Part shown: positions 27,427 through 35,194 of the stretch, piece by piece | Numbering within the stretch: position 1 is the first letter of the stretch | Layout of the letters: each line of letters starts with the position of its first letter | Assembly: GCF_021173675.1 (NCBI RefSeq) | Contig: NZ_JAIHON010000006.1 | Span: 186,001 to 250,000, forward strand | Direction: 5' to 3' | Length of the DNA: 64,000 nt | From: Streptomyces lincolnensis | GTDB lineage: Bacteria; Actinomycetota; Actinomycetes; Streptomycetales; Streptomycetaceae | Translations under genes and position numbers: made by a program | The notes under the pieces: model-generated | The model's input: the letters and a program-made list of their open reading frames with translations, nothing else | Told to the model about the DNA's origin: nothing | The model's database searches: none

Positions 27427-30036
27427 ATGACCGACGAGACCCCAGACCTTTCTTCCGGCCCGCTCACGCCTGAAGAGGGCGGCGCCATCGCGCAGCGTGT
27501 CGAGCCCGTCGGGCTCGAGACGGAGATGCAGCGCTCGTACCTCGACTACGCGATGTCCGTCATCGTCTCCCGCGCGCTGCCGGACGTCAGGGACGGCCTC
27601 AAGCCCGTCCACCGCCGCGTCCTGTACGCGATGTACGACGGCGGCTACCGCCCCGAGCGCGGCTTCTACAAGTGCGCCCGTGTCGTCGGCGACGTCATGG
27701 GCAACTACCACCCGCACGGCGACTCCTCGATCTACGACGCGCTGGTCCGCCTCGCGCAGTCCTGGTCGATGCGGATGCCGCTGGTGGACTCCAACGGCAA
27801 CTTCGGCTCTCCGGGCAACGACCCGGCGGCGGCCATGCGCTACACCGAGTGCAAGATGGCGCCGCTGTCGATGGAGATGGTCCGTGACATCGACGAGGAG
27901 ACCGTCGACTTCACGGACAACTACGACGGCCGCTCCCAGGAGCCGACCGTCCTGCCGGCGCGCTTCCCGAACCTGCTGATCAACGGTTCGGCCGGTATCG
28001 CGGTCGGCATGGCCACCAACATCCCCCCGCACAACCTGCGCGAGGTCGCCTCCGGCGCCCAGTGGTACCTGGAGAACCCCGAGGCCTCGCACGAGGAGCT
28101 CCTGGACGCCCTCATCGAGCGCATCAAGGGCCCGGACTTCCCGACCGGTGCGCTCGTCGTCGGCCGTAAGGGCATCGAAGAGGCGTACCGCACGGGGCGT
28201 GGCTCCATCACCATGCGGGCGGTCGTCGAGGTCGAGGAGATCCAGAATCGCCAGTGCCTGGTGGTCACGGAGCTGCCGTACCAGACCAACCCCGACAATC
28301 TCGCCCAGAAGATCGCCGACCTGGTGAAGGACGGCAAGGTCGGCGGCATCGCGGACGTCCGGGACGAGACCAGCTCCCGTACGGGTCAGCGTCTCGTCAT
28401 CGTCCTGAAGCGTGACGCGGTCGCCAAGGTCGTACTGAACAACCTGTACAAGCACACAGACCTGCAGTCGAACTTCAGCGCCAACATGCTGGCGCTGGTC
28501 GACGGGGTGCCGCGCACGCTGTCGCTGGACGCGTTCATCCGGCACTGGGTGACGCACCAGATCGAGGTCATCGTCCGGCGGACGAAGTTCCGGCTGCGCA
28601 AGGCCGAGGAGCGGGCGCACATCCTGCGCGGTCTGCTGAAGGCCCTGGACGCCATCGACGAGGTCATCGCGCTGATCCGGCGCAGCGACACCGTCGACAT
28701 CGCCCGCACGGGCCTGATGGAGCTCCTGGCGATCGACGAGATCCAGGCGAACGCCATCCTCGAGATGCAGCTGCGCCGACTGGCCGCCCTGGAGCGCCAG
28801 AAGATCGTCCAGGAGCACGACGAACTCCAGGCGAAGATCACCGAGTACAACGAGATCCTGTCCTCGCCGGTCCGTCAGCGCGGCATCGTCAGCGAGGAGC
28901 TCGCCGCGATCGTCGAGAAGTTCGGCGACGACCGCAAGACCATGCTGGTGCCCTACGACGGTGACATGTCCATCGAGGACCTGATCGCCGAGGAGGACAT
29001 CGTCGTCACGGTGACGCGCGGCGGGTACGTCAAGCGCACCAAGACCGTCGACTACCGGGCGCAGAAGCGCGGCGGCAAGGGCGTGCGGGGTACGAAGCTC
29101 AAGGAAGACGACATCGTCGACCACTTCTTCGTGTCGACCACGCACCACTGGCTGCTGTTCTTCACCAACAAGGGCCGCGTCTACCGGGCCAAGGCCTACG
29201 AGCTGCCGGACGCCGGGCGCGAGGCGCGCGGCCAGCACGTCGCCAACCTGCTGGCGTTCCAGCCGGACGAGGCGATCGCCGAGATCCTCGCCATCCGTAC
29301 CTACGACGTGGCGCCGTACCTTGTCTTGGCCACCAAGGGCGGTCTGGTGAAGAAGACGCCTCTGAAGGATTACGATTCGCCGCGTTCCGGTGGTGTGATC
29401 GCGATCAACCTCCGGGAGACGGAGGACGGTTCGGACGACGAACTGATCGGAGCCGAACTCGTTTCATCCGAGGATGATCTGCTCCTGATCAGCAAGAAGG
29501 CACAGTCGATCAGGTTCACGGCGACGGATGACGCACTCCGTCCGATGGGCCGCGCGACCTCGGGTGTCAAGGGCATGAGCTTCCGTGAGGGAGACCAGCT
29601 GCTCTCGATGAATGTTGTTCGACCCGGTACGTTCGTGTTCACTGCCACAGACGGCGGGTACGCGAAGCGGACCGCCGTCGACGAGTACCGCGTCCAGGGT
29701 CGCGGCGGCCTCGGCATCAAGGCCGCCAAGATCGTGGAGGACCGTGGATCTCTCGTCGGCGCGCTGGTGGTCGAGGAGACCGACGAGATCCTCGCCATCA
29801 CGCTGGGCGGCGGTGTGATTCGTACGCGAGTCAACGAGGTCAGGGAGACGGGCCGTGACACCATGGGCGTCCAACTGATCAACCTGGGCAAGCGCGATGC
29901 CGTGGTCGGTATCGCACGTAACGCCGAGGCTGGGCGCGAGGCGGAGGAGGTCGACGGCGATGTGGCCGTCGACGAGGCCGCCGAGGGTGTCGCGACCACC
30001 GGCACGGACGAGGGCGAGGTGCCCTCGACCGAGTAG
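27427..30036 (+). CDS. gyrA: DNA gyrase subunit A
   Basis: Breakage-reunion subunit. The 869 residues have the quinolone-determining region HPHGDSSIYDALVRLAQ near 96-112 with the usual serine, the catalytic tyrosine in AMRYTECKM (Tyr139), and a GyrA box QKRGGKG in the C-terminal wrapping domain. An acidic tail ends the protein. Start ATG 27427 has AGGAAGGA upstream at a slightly long distance. Confidence 0.97.
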   Translation: MTDETPDLSSGPLTPEEGGAIAQRVEPVGLETEMQRSYLDYAMSVIVSRALPDVRDGLKPVHRRVLYAMYDGGYRPERGFYKCARVVGDVMGNYHPHGDSSIYDALVRLAQSWSMRMPLVDSNGNFGSPGNDPAAAMRYTECKMAPLSMEMVRDIDEETVDFTDNYDGRSQEPTVLPARFPNLLINGSAGIAVGMATNIPPHNLREVASGAQWYLENPEASHEELLDALIERIKGPDFPTGALVVGRKGIEEAYRTGRGSITMRAVVEVEEIQNRQCLVVTELPYQTNPDNLAQKIADLVKDGKVGGIADVRDETSSRTGQRLVIVLKRDAVAKVVLNNLYKHTDLQSNFSANMLALVDGVPRTLSLDAFIRHWVTHQIEVIVRRTKFRLRKAEERAHILRGLLKALDAIDEVIALIRRSDTVDIARTGLMELLAIDEIQANAILEMQLRRLAALERQKIVQEHDELQAKITEYNEILSSPVRQRGIVSEELAAIVEKFGDDRKTMLVPYDGDMSIEDLIAEEDIVVTVTRGGYVKRTKTVDYRAQKRGGKGVRGTKLKEDDIVDHFFVSTTHHWLLFFTNKGRVYRAKAYELPDAGREARGQHVANLLAFQPDEAIAEILAIRTYDVAPYLVLATKGGLVKKTPLKDYDSPRSGGVIAINLRETEDGSDDELIGAELVSSEDDLLLISKKAQSIRFTATDDALRPMGRATSGVKGMSFREGDQLLSMNVVRPGTFVFTATDGGYAKRTAVDEYRVQGRGGLGIKAAKIVEDRGSLVGALVVEETDEILAITLGGGVIRTRVNEVRETGRDTMGVQLINLGKRDAVVGIARNAEAGREAEEVDGDVAVDEAAEGVATTGTDEGEVPSTE

Positions 30037-30054
30037 CACGAGGAGTGAGTCATC

Positions 30055-30894
30055 GTGAGCGGAGCCACGGGCGCCGGATCGACCGGAACCTCCACCGGTC
30101 CTTCTACCGGTCCGGAGACGGACGGCGGCGGCCGTGGCTCCGCCGCGAAGGCAACAGACTCGCACACGACCAACCTGCAGGCGATCAAGCCGCCTTCGAC
30201 CGAGGTGCGCTCGCCAGACACGCATGGATCCCAGGGGGGAACTGTGACGGACACCCGAGGCGCGCAGGCCAAGCGGCCCGCCGGCGGCGCGGACCGGGCC
30301 TCGGCGCCGGCCACTCCGGGCGCCCAGCCGCAGCCTCAGCCGGCGGCTCAGCCTCAAGCACAGCCCGCCTCCCAGGCGGCACCGAAGACGACGACCTCTC
30401 CGCTGCCCGGCGAACGGCAGCCCGAGCAGCCGGCGGGTCCCTATCACCCGCCGCAGGCCTACCCGGCGCAGGCGCCCTCCAGTGCCGTACGACGTCCGCG
30501 CACCGGCGCGCGCACCACTCCGCGCACCCGCAAGGCGCGTCTGCGGGTGGCCAAGGCCGACCCGTGGTCCGTCATGAAAGTCAGCTTCCTGCTCTCCATC
30601 GCTCTCGGCATCTGCACGATCGTGGCGGCCGCCGTGCTGTGGATGGTCATGGACGCGATGGGCGTCTTCTCGACGGTAGGGGGCACGATCTCGGAGGCCA
30701 CCGGCTCGAACGAGTCCAACGGCTTCGACCTCCAGTCGTTCCTCTCCCTGCCGAACGTTCTGATCTTCACGTCGATCATCGCGGTCATCGACGTCGTCCT
30801 GGCGACGGCCCTCGCGACTCTCGGCGCTTTCATCTACAACCTCTCCGCGGGCTTCGTCGGCGGCGTCGAGCTGACGCTGGCCGAGGACGAGTGA
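30055..30894 (+). CDS. DUF3566 domain membrane protein
   Basis: A 279-residue protein always found after gyrA in actinobacteria. The first 170 or so residues are disordered and Pro/Gln/Ala-rich. The DUF3566 domain contains two membrane helices, about 180-200 (LLSIALGICTIVAAAVLWMV) and 240-262. GTG 30055 follows GAGGAG. It is co-oriented with gyrBA and probably in the operon. The function is not established here. Confidence 0.88.
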   Translation: MSGATGAGSTGTSTGPSTGPETDGGGRGSAAKATDSHTTNLQAIKPPSTEVRSPDTHGSQGGTVTDTRGAQAKRPAGGADRASAPATPGAQPQPQPAAQPQAQPASQAAPKTTTSPLPGERQPEQPAGPYHPPQAYPAQAPSSAVRRPRTGARTTPRTRKARLRVAKADPWSVMKVSFLLSIALGICTIVAAAVLWMVMDAMGVFSTVGGTISEATGSNESNGFDLQSFLSLPNVLIFTSIIAVIDVVLATALATLGAFIYNLSAGFVGGVELTLAEDE

Positions 30895-30958
30895 GACCGG
30901 TACGAGTAGGGACAGCGACCGGTTCAAACCCTCGCTGAGCGTTCTGTGAGAACCGATT

Positions 30959-30987
30959 TTGGGACTGCCCGCGTCGTGCGCTAATCT
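30959..30987 (+). promoter_or_regulatory. tRNA-Ile promoter
   Basis: TTGGGA at 30959-30964 and TAATCT at 30982-30987 with a 17-base spacer, ending 40 bases upstream of the tRNA. It is a good housekeeping-sigma match. Confidence 0.75.
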
Positions 30988-31027
30988 TCAGGAGTCAGCG
31001 CGCGGGACACACTCCGCAGAGCGCGGC

Positions 31028-31101
31028 GGGGCTATAGCTCAGTTGGTTAGAGCGCATCCCTGATAAGGATGAGGCCACAGGTTCAAATCCTGTTAGCCCC
31101 A
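31028..31101 (+). tRNA. tRNA-Ile (anticodon GAT)
   Basis: 74 bases forming a complete cloverleaf: acceptor GGGGCTA/TAGCCCC, D arm GCTCAGTTGGTTAGAGC, anticodon loop with GAT in CTGATAA, and TPsiC arm GGTTCAAATCC. CCA is not encoded. Prophage genes begin just downstream, so the 3' end is the likely attachment core. Confidence 0.98.
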
Positions 31102-31102
31102 C
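31088..31102. other. attL: Inferred attL core at tRNA 3' end
   Basis: The host gene order stops at this tRNA and phage genes follow, which is typical of tyrosine-integrase insertion into tRNA 3' ends. The second copy lies outside the window, so exact ends are unknown. Confidence 0.5.
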
Positions 31103-31121
31103 AACGGCATAGCGCCAGGTC

Positions 31122-31158
31122 AGATGGCCGGTAGATTCTCAGAATCTACCGGCCATCT
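31122..31158 (+). terminator. tRNA-Ile terminator / palindrome
   Basis: Arms of 18 bases (31122-31139 and 31141-31158) around a single C, 20 bases after the tRNA, followed by ACATTT. Confidence 0.7.
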
Positions 31159-31527
31159 ACATTTCTGAATCTAGGTATCCCGCTACTCCCCCGTAACTTG
31201 CAGGATACCCCTTGAACCGGTGACGCTGGCTATCTCCTGTGCTCTGCATCACATTTGCTGGCTCGCCTGCAATGCCGAACACCGAAAAACAGTCCAAGCG
31301 GTCTTGTACATGTCCGGAACTACACCCAGACCAATGGGGTCAAAGTGACCCGATAGGCCTTGAATGGCTGTGGATTTCTCGTGTGAAGGGTGCCCTACGG
31401 GCTGTAGATCAGCCGCAGCAGTCGGTAAAGTGCAGCCTGGGGAGACGGACGTGACCATTCCATCCGTCTGACGCATAACCCCAAGACAGGCCCGGCCGGG
31501 CGTTCGGGAGACCCCGGTCGGTAAGGG

Positions 31528-31562
31528 CGCCCCCCTGTCGCATCACACGCGACAGGGGGGCG
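31528..31562. terminator. GC-rich hairpin
   Basis: A 14-bp perfect stem with a seven-base loop. It may end leftward transcription from the prophage or insulate the tRNA. Confidence 0.5.
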
Positions 31563-31784
31563 TCTGGGAACAGTAAACCGCCCCGCCCTCCATACGGAGA
31601 GCGGGGCGATCGTGCTCAGCCACACGGGCGAGCACTCGATGGGGTCGGCGGACGCATATCACGCCCCCCACCGCCAACGGCCACCTACGGCAACCGTCGG
31701 TCCATGGACCCTTCCCGACCACCTTCCCCGAAATGCTTCACTTCTGATGCTGACAGGTGATCAACTACACAGCAGCTTGGACGG

Positions 31785-32012
31785 GTGCCCGCCGAACACC
31801 CCGAATGGGAGCGCCTCGCCTGCCAGAAGCAGGGCGACCGTCTCCGCCAGGCGCGCGAGCACGCCCACCTGAGCCAGGAGAAACTCGCCGAGAAGGCAGC
31901 CCTGGGCCGATCCACCGTTCAGCGCATCGAGTCCGGCGAGGGCATCAAGTACATCCACCTGATCCGCATCGCACGGGCCCTCGACGTAGACGTAGCTGAT
32001 CTCGTACGGTGA
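31785..32012 (+). CDS. Small XRE-family HTH regulator
   Basis: A 75-residue DNA-binding protein that is almost entirely a lambda-repressor-like helix-turn-helix (LSQEKLAEKAALGRSTVQRIESG, then LIRIARALDVDVADLV). GTG 31785 has a poor ribosome site (GGACGG). It is the first phage gene after the attachment tRNA, in the plus orientation. It could be a Cro- or excisionase-like regulator. No sensor domain is present. Confidence 0.75.
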   Translation: MPAEHPEWERLACQKQGDRLRQAREHAHLSQEKLAEKAALGRSTVQRIESGEGIKYIHLIRIARALDVDVADLVR

Positions 32013-32128
32013 CCCGCCGCCAGCGCAGGGCCCGGGCGCCGGCGGCGGGCCGTGGCCACCCCTCGGGGGTGGGGCGGCCGTCATCTCTCCCACACGGGCC
32101 CGACGCCGCATGCAGGAAAGGTGTCGGG

Positions 32129-32344
32129 TCAGTTGTCTCGCCGGAGAGCGCGGGTGATCAGCACGCGGGCCAGGATGGCTGTCCCTACTGGATCGGGTCG
32201 CACCAGGGCGACGTGTGCGCGGTGAGCCCATATATCCCAACCGGGGCCGGAGTTGCCCGGCTCGTGCCCCACGCGGACCGCGTCGTCGGGGTCGGCGATC
32301 GACTCGTCGCAGTACCGGCACACGTGCAGGGGGCCGCTGCTCAC
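32129..32344 (-). CDS. Small putative zinc-binding protein
   Basis: A 71-residue protein with CRYC (Cys9, Cys12) and later His41 and His44, a likely single zinc site. It starts at GTG 32344, overlapping the stop of the DUF6415-like gene by four bases (GTGA), so the two are coupled. The function is unknown. Confidence 0.7.
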   Translation of the reverse strand: MSSGPLHVCRYCDESIADPDDAVRVGHEPGNSGPGWDIWAHRAHVALVRPDPVGTAILARVLITRALRRDN

Positions 32345-32739
32345 CGCGTAACCCTCGTGAGGGCTTCCCAGTGGTCGCACACGGCGTTTAGGGTGCGAGC
32401 CAGGCGGCGCGCGTGCCCGGGGATCCCGCCGTATCTGGGAGTGGGGTCGGCGCGGAGCCGCTCGCGGGCCTCACCGACGCACGCCAGCGCGCAGAAGCGC
32501 GGGATGCTCTGCCGCGGGAGCTTCCCGGCTGCCTCCTCGACCTCGGGGAGGAGCAGTGCGAGGTGCCCGCGGATCTGGGCGGTGAGCGTCTCCAACTCAC
32601 CGGGGGCCGGCGGAAGCGTCTCGGGTACGGCGTCCGGGTCGAGGAGGCGGTCGATGACGCCCCGCATCGTCTCGATGTCCGGCGGGGCCTCACTCATCTG
32701 CTCTTCTGCGCTGGGCGGGCGGGCGGTAGCGTGCGCCAT
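32341..32739 (-). CDS. DUF6415-like protein
   Basis: A 132-residue helical protein resembling DUF6415, a family common in Streptomyces regulatory and phage loci. The conserved core is LTAQIRGHLALLLPEVEEAA followed by IPRFCALACVGEARERL and a final ARRLARTLNAVCDHWEALT. ATG 32739 follows GAGGGAG. The biochemical role is unknown. It is transcribed leftward from the operator-like region at 32827-32949, divergent from the DUF6879 operon. Confidence 0.72.
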   Translation of the reverse strand: MAHATARPPSAEEQMSEAPPDIETMRGVIDRLLDPDAVPETLPPAPGELETLTAQIRGHLALLLPEVEEAAGKLPRQSIPRFCALACVGEARERLRADPTPRYGGIPGHARRLARTLNAVCDHWEALTRVTR

Positions 32740-32969
32740 GTCGTCGCTCCCTCGAAGCGTCGGCCATGCCCGGGGCCGTTCACGCGGCCGCCGGGTTTCG
32801 TCGTGTCTGCCGACGCTAGGAACACGATGTGCAGCACTGCCAGCAATGTGCAGATGTTTGCAGATACCGCTGACTGGCACAGGTGATGGCGACTTCGTGC
32901 TCTTGACCGGTGCCACCGTGAGGGCGACGGTGATGCAAACAACTGCACAACACGTGGACGGAGACCGCC
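32740..32969. promoter_or_regulatory. Divergent control region with iterated TGTGCAG motifs
   Basis: Between divergent genes. ATGTGCAG occurs at 32827-32834 and 32846-32853 (19 bases apart) and TTTGCAG at 32857-32863. The inverted forms TGCAAAC (32934-32940) and CTGCACA (32943-32949) sit next to the start of the 86-residue gene. The pattern suggests an operator array bound by the XRE-DUF5753 protein encoded downstream (inference). Confidence 0.55.
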
Positions 32970-33230
32970 ATGTCACTACTGTTCATCGGCATCGACCCCA
33001 GCACCGGTGACGACAAGAGCCCTACCGTGTGGGTCGACCAAGAGAAAAAGGAAATCGTGTTCCAGGGCTGGAAGCCTGGCCAGGAGCTCGAAGCAGAGTG
33101 CGCCGCATTCGAGGTGCCCGGGCACGCCAAGGGCATCCCGGACGACGAAGCTGTTGTCCGTATCCCGGCCAGGATGGTGCAGATGATCAGGGAGGCCTGC
33201 GATGCCGTCGAGCGTTCCGCCGTTCGCTGA
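32970..33230 (+). CDS. Conserved hypothetical protein, first gene of XRE/DUF6879 operon
   Basis: An 86-residue soluble protein beginning MSLLFIGIDPSTGDDKSPTV. It is acidic, with a predicted alpha/beta pattern, and I do not recognise a domain. ATG 32970 has GGAGACCGCC upstream. It overlaps the DUF6879 gene by 29 bases. It occupies the place that a DUF397 protein often takes next to XRE-DUF5753 regulators in Streptomyces (inference). Confidence 0.7.
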   Translation: MSLLFIGIDPSTGDDKSPTVWVDQEKKEIVFQGWKPGQELEAECAAFEVPGHAKGIPDDEAVVRIPARMVQMIREACDAVERSAVR

Positions 33231-33729
33231 CCTGATCTCCAGCTGCACGCGCTCCGCCGTCCACCTGGAGATGCGCGACCGCTACGCCGTAGATGAAGAA
33301 GACGAGGCCTTCCAGGCATGGCGCAACGGCTACCGCCACGACCCTGACGACCGCGCGTCCTGGTGGCGCCCATGGCTCGACCTGATCCAGGAGACCGTGG
33401 GCCGCGGAGTCGTCGTCCGCCGGGCCCGAATCGTCTCCGAACCCGTCACCGAGTACATCCGCTTCGAGCACTCGGGCACGTTCACCAACGTCGCCGCGGG
33501 CGAACAGGTGCGGTGGCTGCCGCGCCGGCGCGCCTCGGACATCGCCCTGCCAGGCAACGACTTCTGGCTGTTCGACGACCGTCTGATCCGCTGGAACCAC
33601 TTCACTGGGGACGGCGCATGGGCGGGTGACGAACTCTCCGAGGACCTCGCGGCCGCCAAGCTGTGCACCGACGCTTTCGAGGCAGTGTGGGCGCGCGCTG
33701 TCCCGCATGACCTGTACGAAATCCGCTAA
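33202..33729 (+). CDS. DUF6879 family protein
   Basis: A 175-residue protein with the DUF6879 pattern: an N-terminal helix with HLEMRDRYAVDEED, WWRPWLDLIQETVGRGVVVRRARIVSEPVTEYIRFEH and RWLPRRRASDIALPGNDFWLFDD. The family is widespread in Streptomyces beside XRE-DUF5753 regulators; its function is unknown. It is followed 27 bases later by that regulator. Confidence 0.82.
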   Translation: MPSSVPPFADLISSCTRSAVHLEMRDRYAVDEEDEAFQAWRNGYRHDPDDRASWWRPWLDLIQETVGRGVVVRRARIVSEPVTEYIRFEHSGTFTNVAAGEQVRWLPRRRASDIALPGNDFWLFDDRLIRWNHFTGDGAWAGDELSEDLAAAKLCTDAFEAVWARAVPHDLYEIR

Positions 33730-33756
33730 GCGGGGAAGGCACCGGTAGGCCAGCTC

Positions 33757-34611
33757 ATGCCCGTTTCTCCGTCCTCGTCCGCCCAGGCCGCGCGCGAGAC
33801 CGTCGCCCGACGGCTGCGCGACCTCCGCAAGGGGGCCGGACTGACGGTCGTCGAGCTGGCCGCCGCGTGCGGCTGGCACTACTCGAAGACCTCCCGCATC
33901 GAGAACGCCCTCACCGGGCCGTCCGCCAAGGACATCCGCCGGTGGTGCGCCGCAACCCAGGCCGAGGACCAGGCGCAGGACCTCGTTGCCCAGTCCATCA
34001 ACGCTGAGTCGATGTACACGGAGTGGCGCGACCAGGTCCGGAGCGGGCTCAAGCAGTTGCAAGGCAGTTCAACCCAGTTGTACCGAGACACCGAACTGGT
34101 TCGCGTGTACTCCTCGACAGTGGTTCCTGGCCTGGTGCAGACCGAGGGCTACGCCGCTGCTGTGCTCGGCATGTCTGCCCGTTTCCACGGGCTCCCAGTC
34201 GACGACAGCGCGGAAGCCGCTCGGGCGCGTATGGAGCGCTCGCGCGTCATCCACGAGCCGGGCCACCGCTTCGTGCTGCTGGTCGAAGAATCCGTCCTCC
34301 GGTACCAGATCGGGGATGCGGATGTGATGGCCGGCCAGCTCGGCTACCTGCTCACCGTTGGTTCGCTGCCAGCGGTCTCGCTCGGCGTCATCCCCCTGGC
34401 TGCACGCGAGCGGGCCCAGTGGCCCGAGGAGACGTTCCACGTCTATGACAACACCCTTGCCACGGTTGAGCTGGTGTCGGCGCGGGTGAAGGTCACGCAA
34501 CCGTCTGAAGTCGCGCTCTACATCAAGACGTTCGAGCAGCTGCGCACCATGGCGGTGTACGGCGCCGACGCCCGCTCTCTGATCCTGCGGGCGATCGAGG
34601 CCCTGCACTGA
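33757..34611 (+). CDS. XRE-family regulator with DUF5753 domain
   Basis: A 284-residue transcription factor. The N-terminal helix-turn-helix (about 15-70, LRKGAGLTVVELAAACGWHYSKTSRIE) is followed by DUF5753 (about 100-280), the sensor/partner domain of the WhiJ-like regulators of Streptomyces. It sits at the end of a three-gene operon and is a candidate for controlling the upstream divergent promoter. Its place in the prophage suggests lysogeny control or a cargo regulatory module. Confidence 0.85.
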   Translation: MPVSPSSSAQAARETVARRLRDLRKGAGLTVVELAAACGWHYSKTSRIENALTGPSAKDIRRWCAATQAEDQAQDLVAQSINAESMYTEWRDQVRSGLKQLQGSSTQLYRDTELVRVYSSTVVPGLVQTEGYAAAVLGMSARFHGLPVDDSAEAARARMERSRVIHEPGHRFVLLVEESVLRYQIGDADVMAGQLGYLLTVGSLPAVSLGVIPLAARERAQWPEETFHVYDNTLATVELVSARVKVTQPSEVALYIKTFEQLRTMAVYGADARSLILRAIEALH

Positions 34612-34629
34612 CCCCAGGAACAGCGGAAG

Positions 34630-34659
34630 GCCCCCTCCCGCCCGAAGGCGGAAGGGGGC
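34630..34659. terminator. Convergent terminator
   Basis: A 13-base stem with one mismatch (34630-34642 with 34647-34659) and a CGAA tetraloop, between the XRE gene and the end of the lysis genes. Confidence 0.8.
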
Positions 34660-34667
34660 AAACCGCG

Positions 34668-34952
34668 TTATCGGACCAGGAGCGAGATCACACCCGTCGC
34701 CGCGCCGGCCACACCGGTCAGCGCACCGACCGCGGGCAGCGGCCACCGGCTCCTTTTCAGGGCCTCGACCTCGGCCCGCAGTTCGTCGACGTCCTTCTCG
34801 GTGTCCTCGCGGAGCTGCTTCAAGTCCTGCTCGTTGCGCGCCGATCGCTCGACGAGAACGGACAAGGAGCCCTTGACCTCAGCGAAGCCGGTGGCGACCG
34901 TACCGCGGAGTCGCTCCAGCTCCACGGCCACGGAGGCCTCCGGCACGGTCAC
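34668..34952 (-). CDS. Small coiled-coil membrane protein in lysis cassette
   Basis: A 94-residue protein. Residues about 10-70 form a charged coiled coil (VELERLRGTVATGFAEVKGS, later LRAEVEALKRS) and the last 22 residues form a membrane helix (LPAVGALTGVAGAATGVISLLV). GTG 34952 overlaps the holin stop by four bases. This layout is typical of a second lysis membrane protein, such as a holin partner or spanin-like factor. The exact role is inferred. Confidence 0.75.
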   Translation of the reverse strand: MTVPEASVAVELERLRGTVATGFAEVKGSLSVLVERSARNEQDLKQLREDTEKDVDELRAEVEALKRSRWPLPAVGALTGVAGAATGVISLLVR

Positions 34953-35179
34953 CGGCGGTACCTCACGGTCTCCGTGATGCCCGGCCCCTCCGTGCCTCCG
35001 GACGTGGCCACGGCGGTCAGTACCGCCAGGACCGCGGCGCCGGCGCCGAGCGCCAGGCCCTCGTTCCAGTTCGCGTTGATGATGCCGAGCGTGTCCAGCC
35101 CCAGGGAGCCGACGAGGACCTGGGCGAAGGTGCGCACGCTGCGCTCGCCGGTCGCCTTCCAGAACGCCTTCGTGAACAT
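34949..35179 (-). CDS. Phage holin (r1t-like)
   Basis: A 76-residue protein beginning MFTKAFWKATGERSVRTFAQ, with two hydrophobic segments (about 20-35 and 40-60). The sequence matches the r1t-type holin family common in actinophages. It would form membrane holes to release the amidase. It is located 15 bases downstream of the amidase gene. Confidence 0.82.
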   Translation of the reverse strand: MFTKAFWKATGERSVRTFAQVLVGSLGLDTLGIINANWNEGLALGAGAAVLAVLTAVATSGGTEGPGITETVRYRR

Positions 35180-35194
35180 GAGCCATCAGCCCTT

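Larger units (their letters stand above)
31102..31784. other. 683-base stretch without a credible gene, several hairpins
   Basis: Between tRNA-Ile and the first phage gene. It holds the near-perfect palindrome at 31122-31158, a 14-bp stem at 31528-31541/31549-31562 and a smaller stem with arms at 31579-31586 and 31601-31608. Short open frames here (for example 31239-31454) have no ribosome site and no protein-like composition. Confidence 0.6.

Noticed and set aside
25492..29238. Two very long minus-strand frames antisense to gyrB and gyrA
   Set aside because: They mirror the codon bias of the gyrase genes; composition is unlike proteins.
31239..31454. 71-codon frame after tRNA-Ile
   Set aside because: No ribosome site and no coding-like composition.
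31612..31872. 86-codon plus frame
   Set aside because: Overlaps the XRE gene start in another frame, with low-complexity composition.
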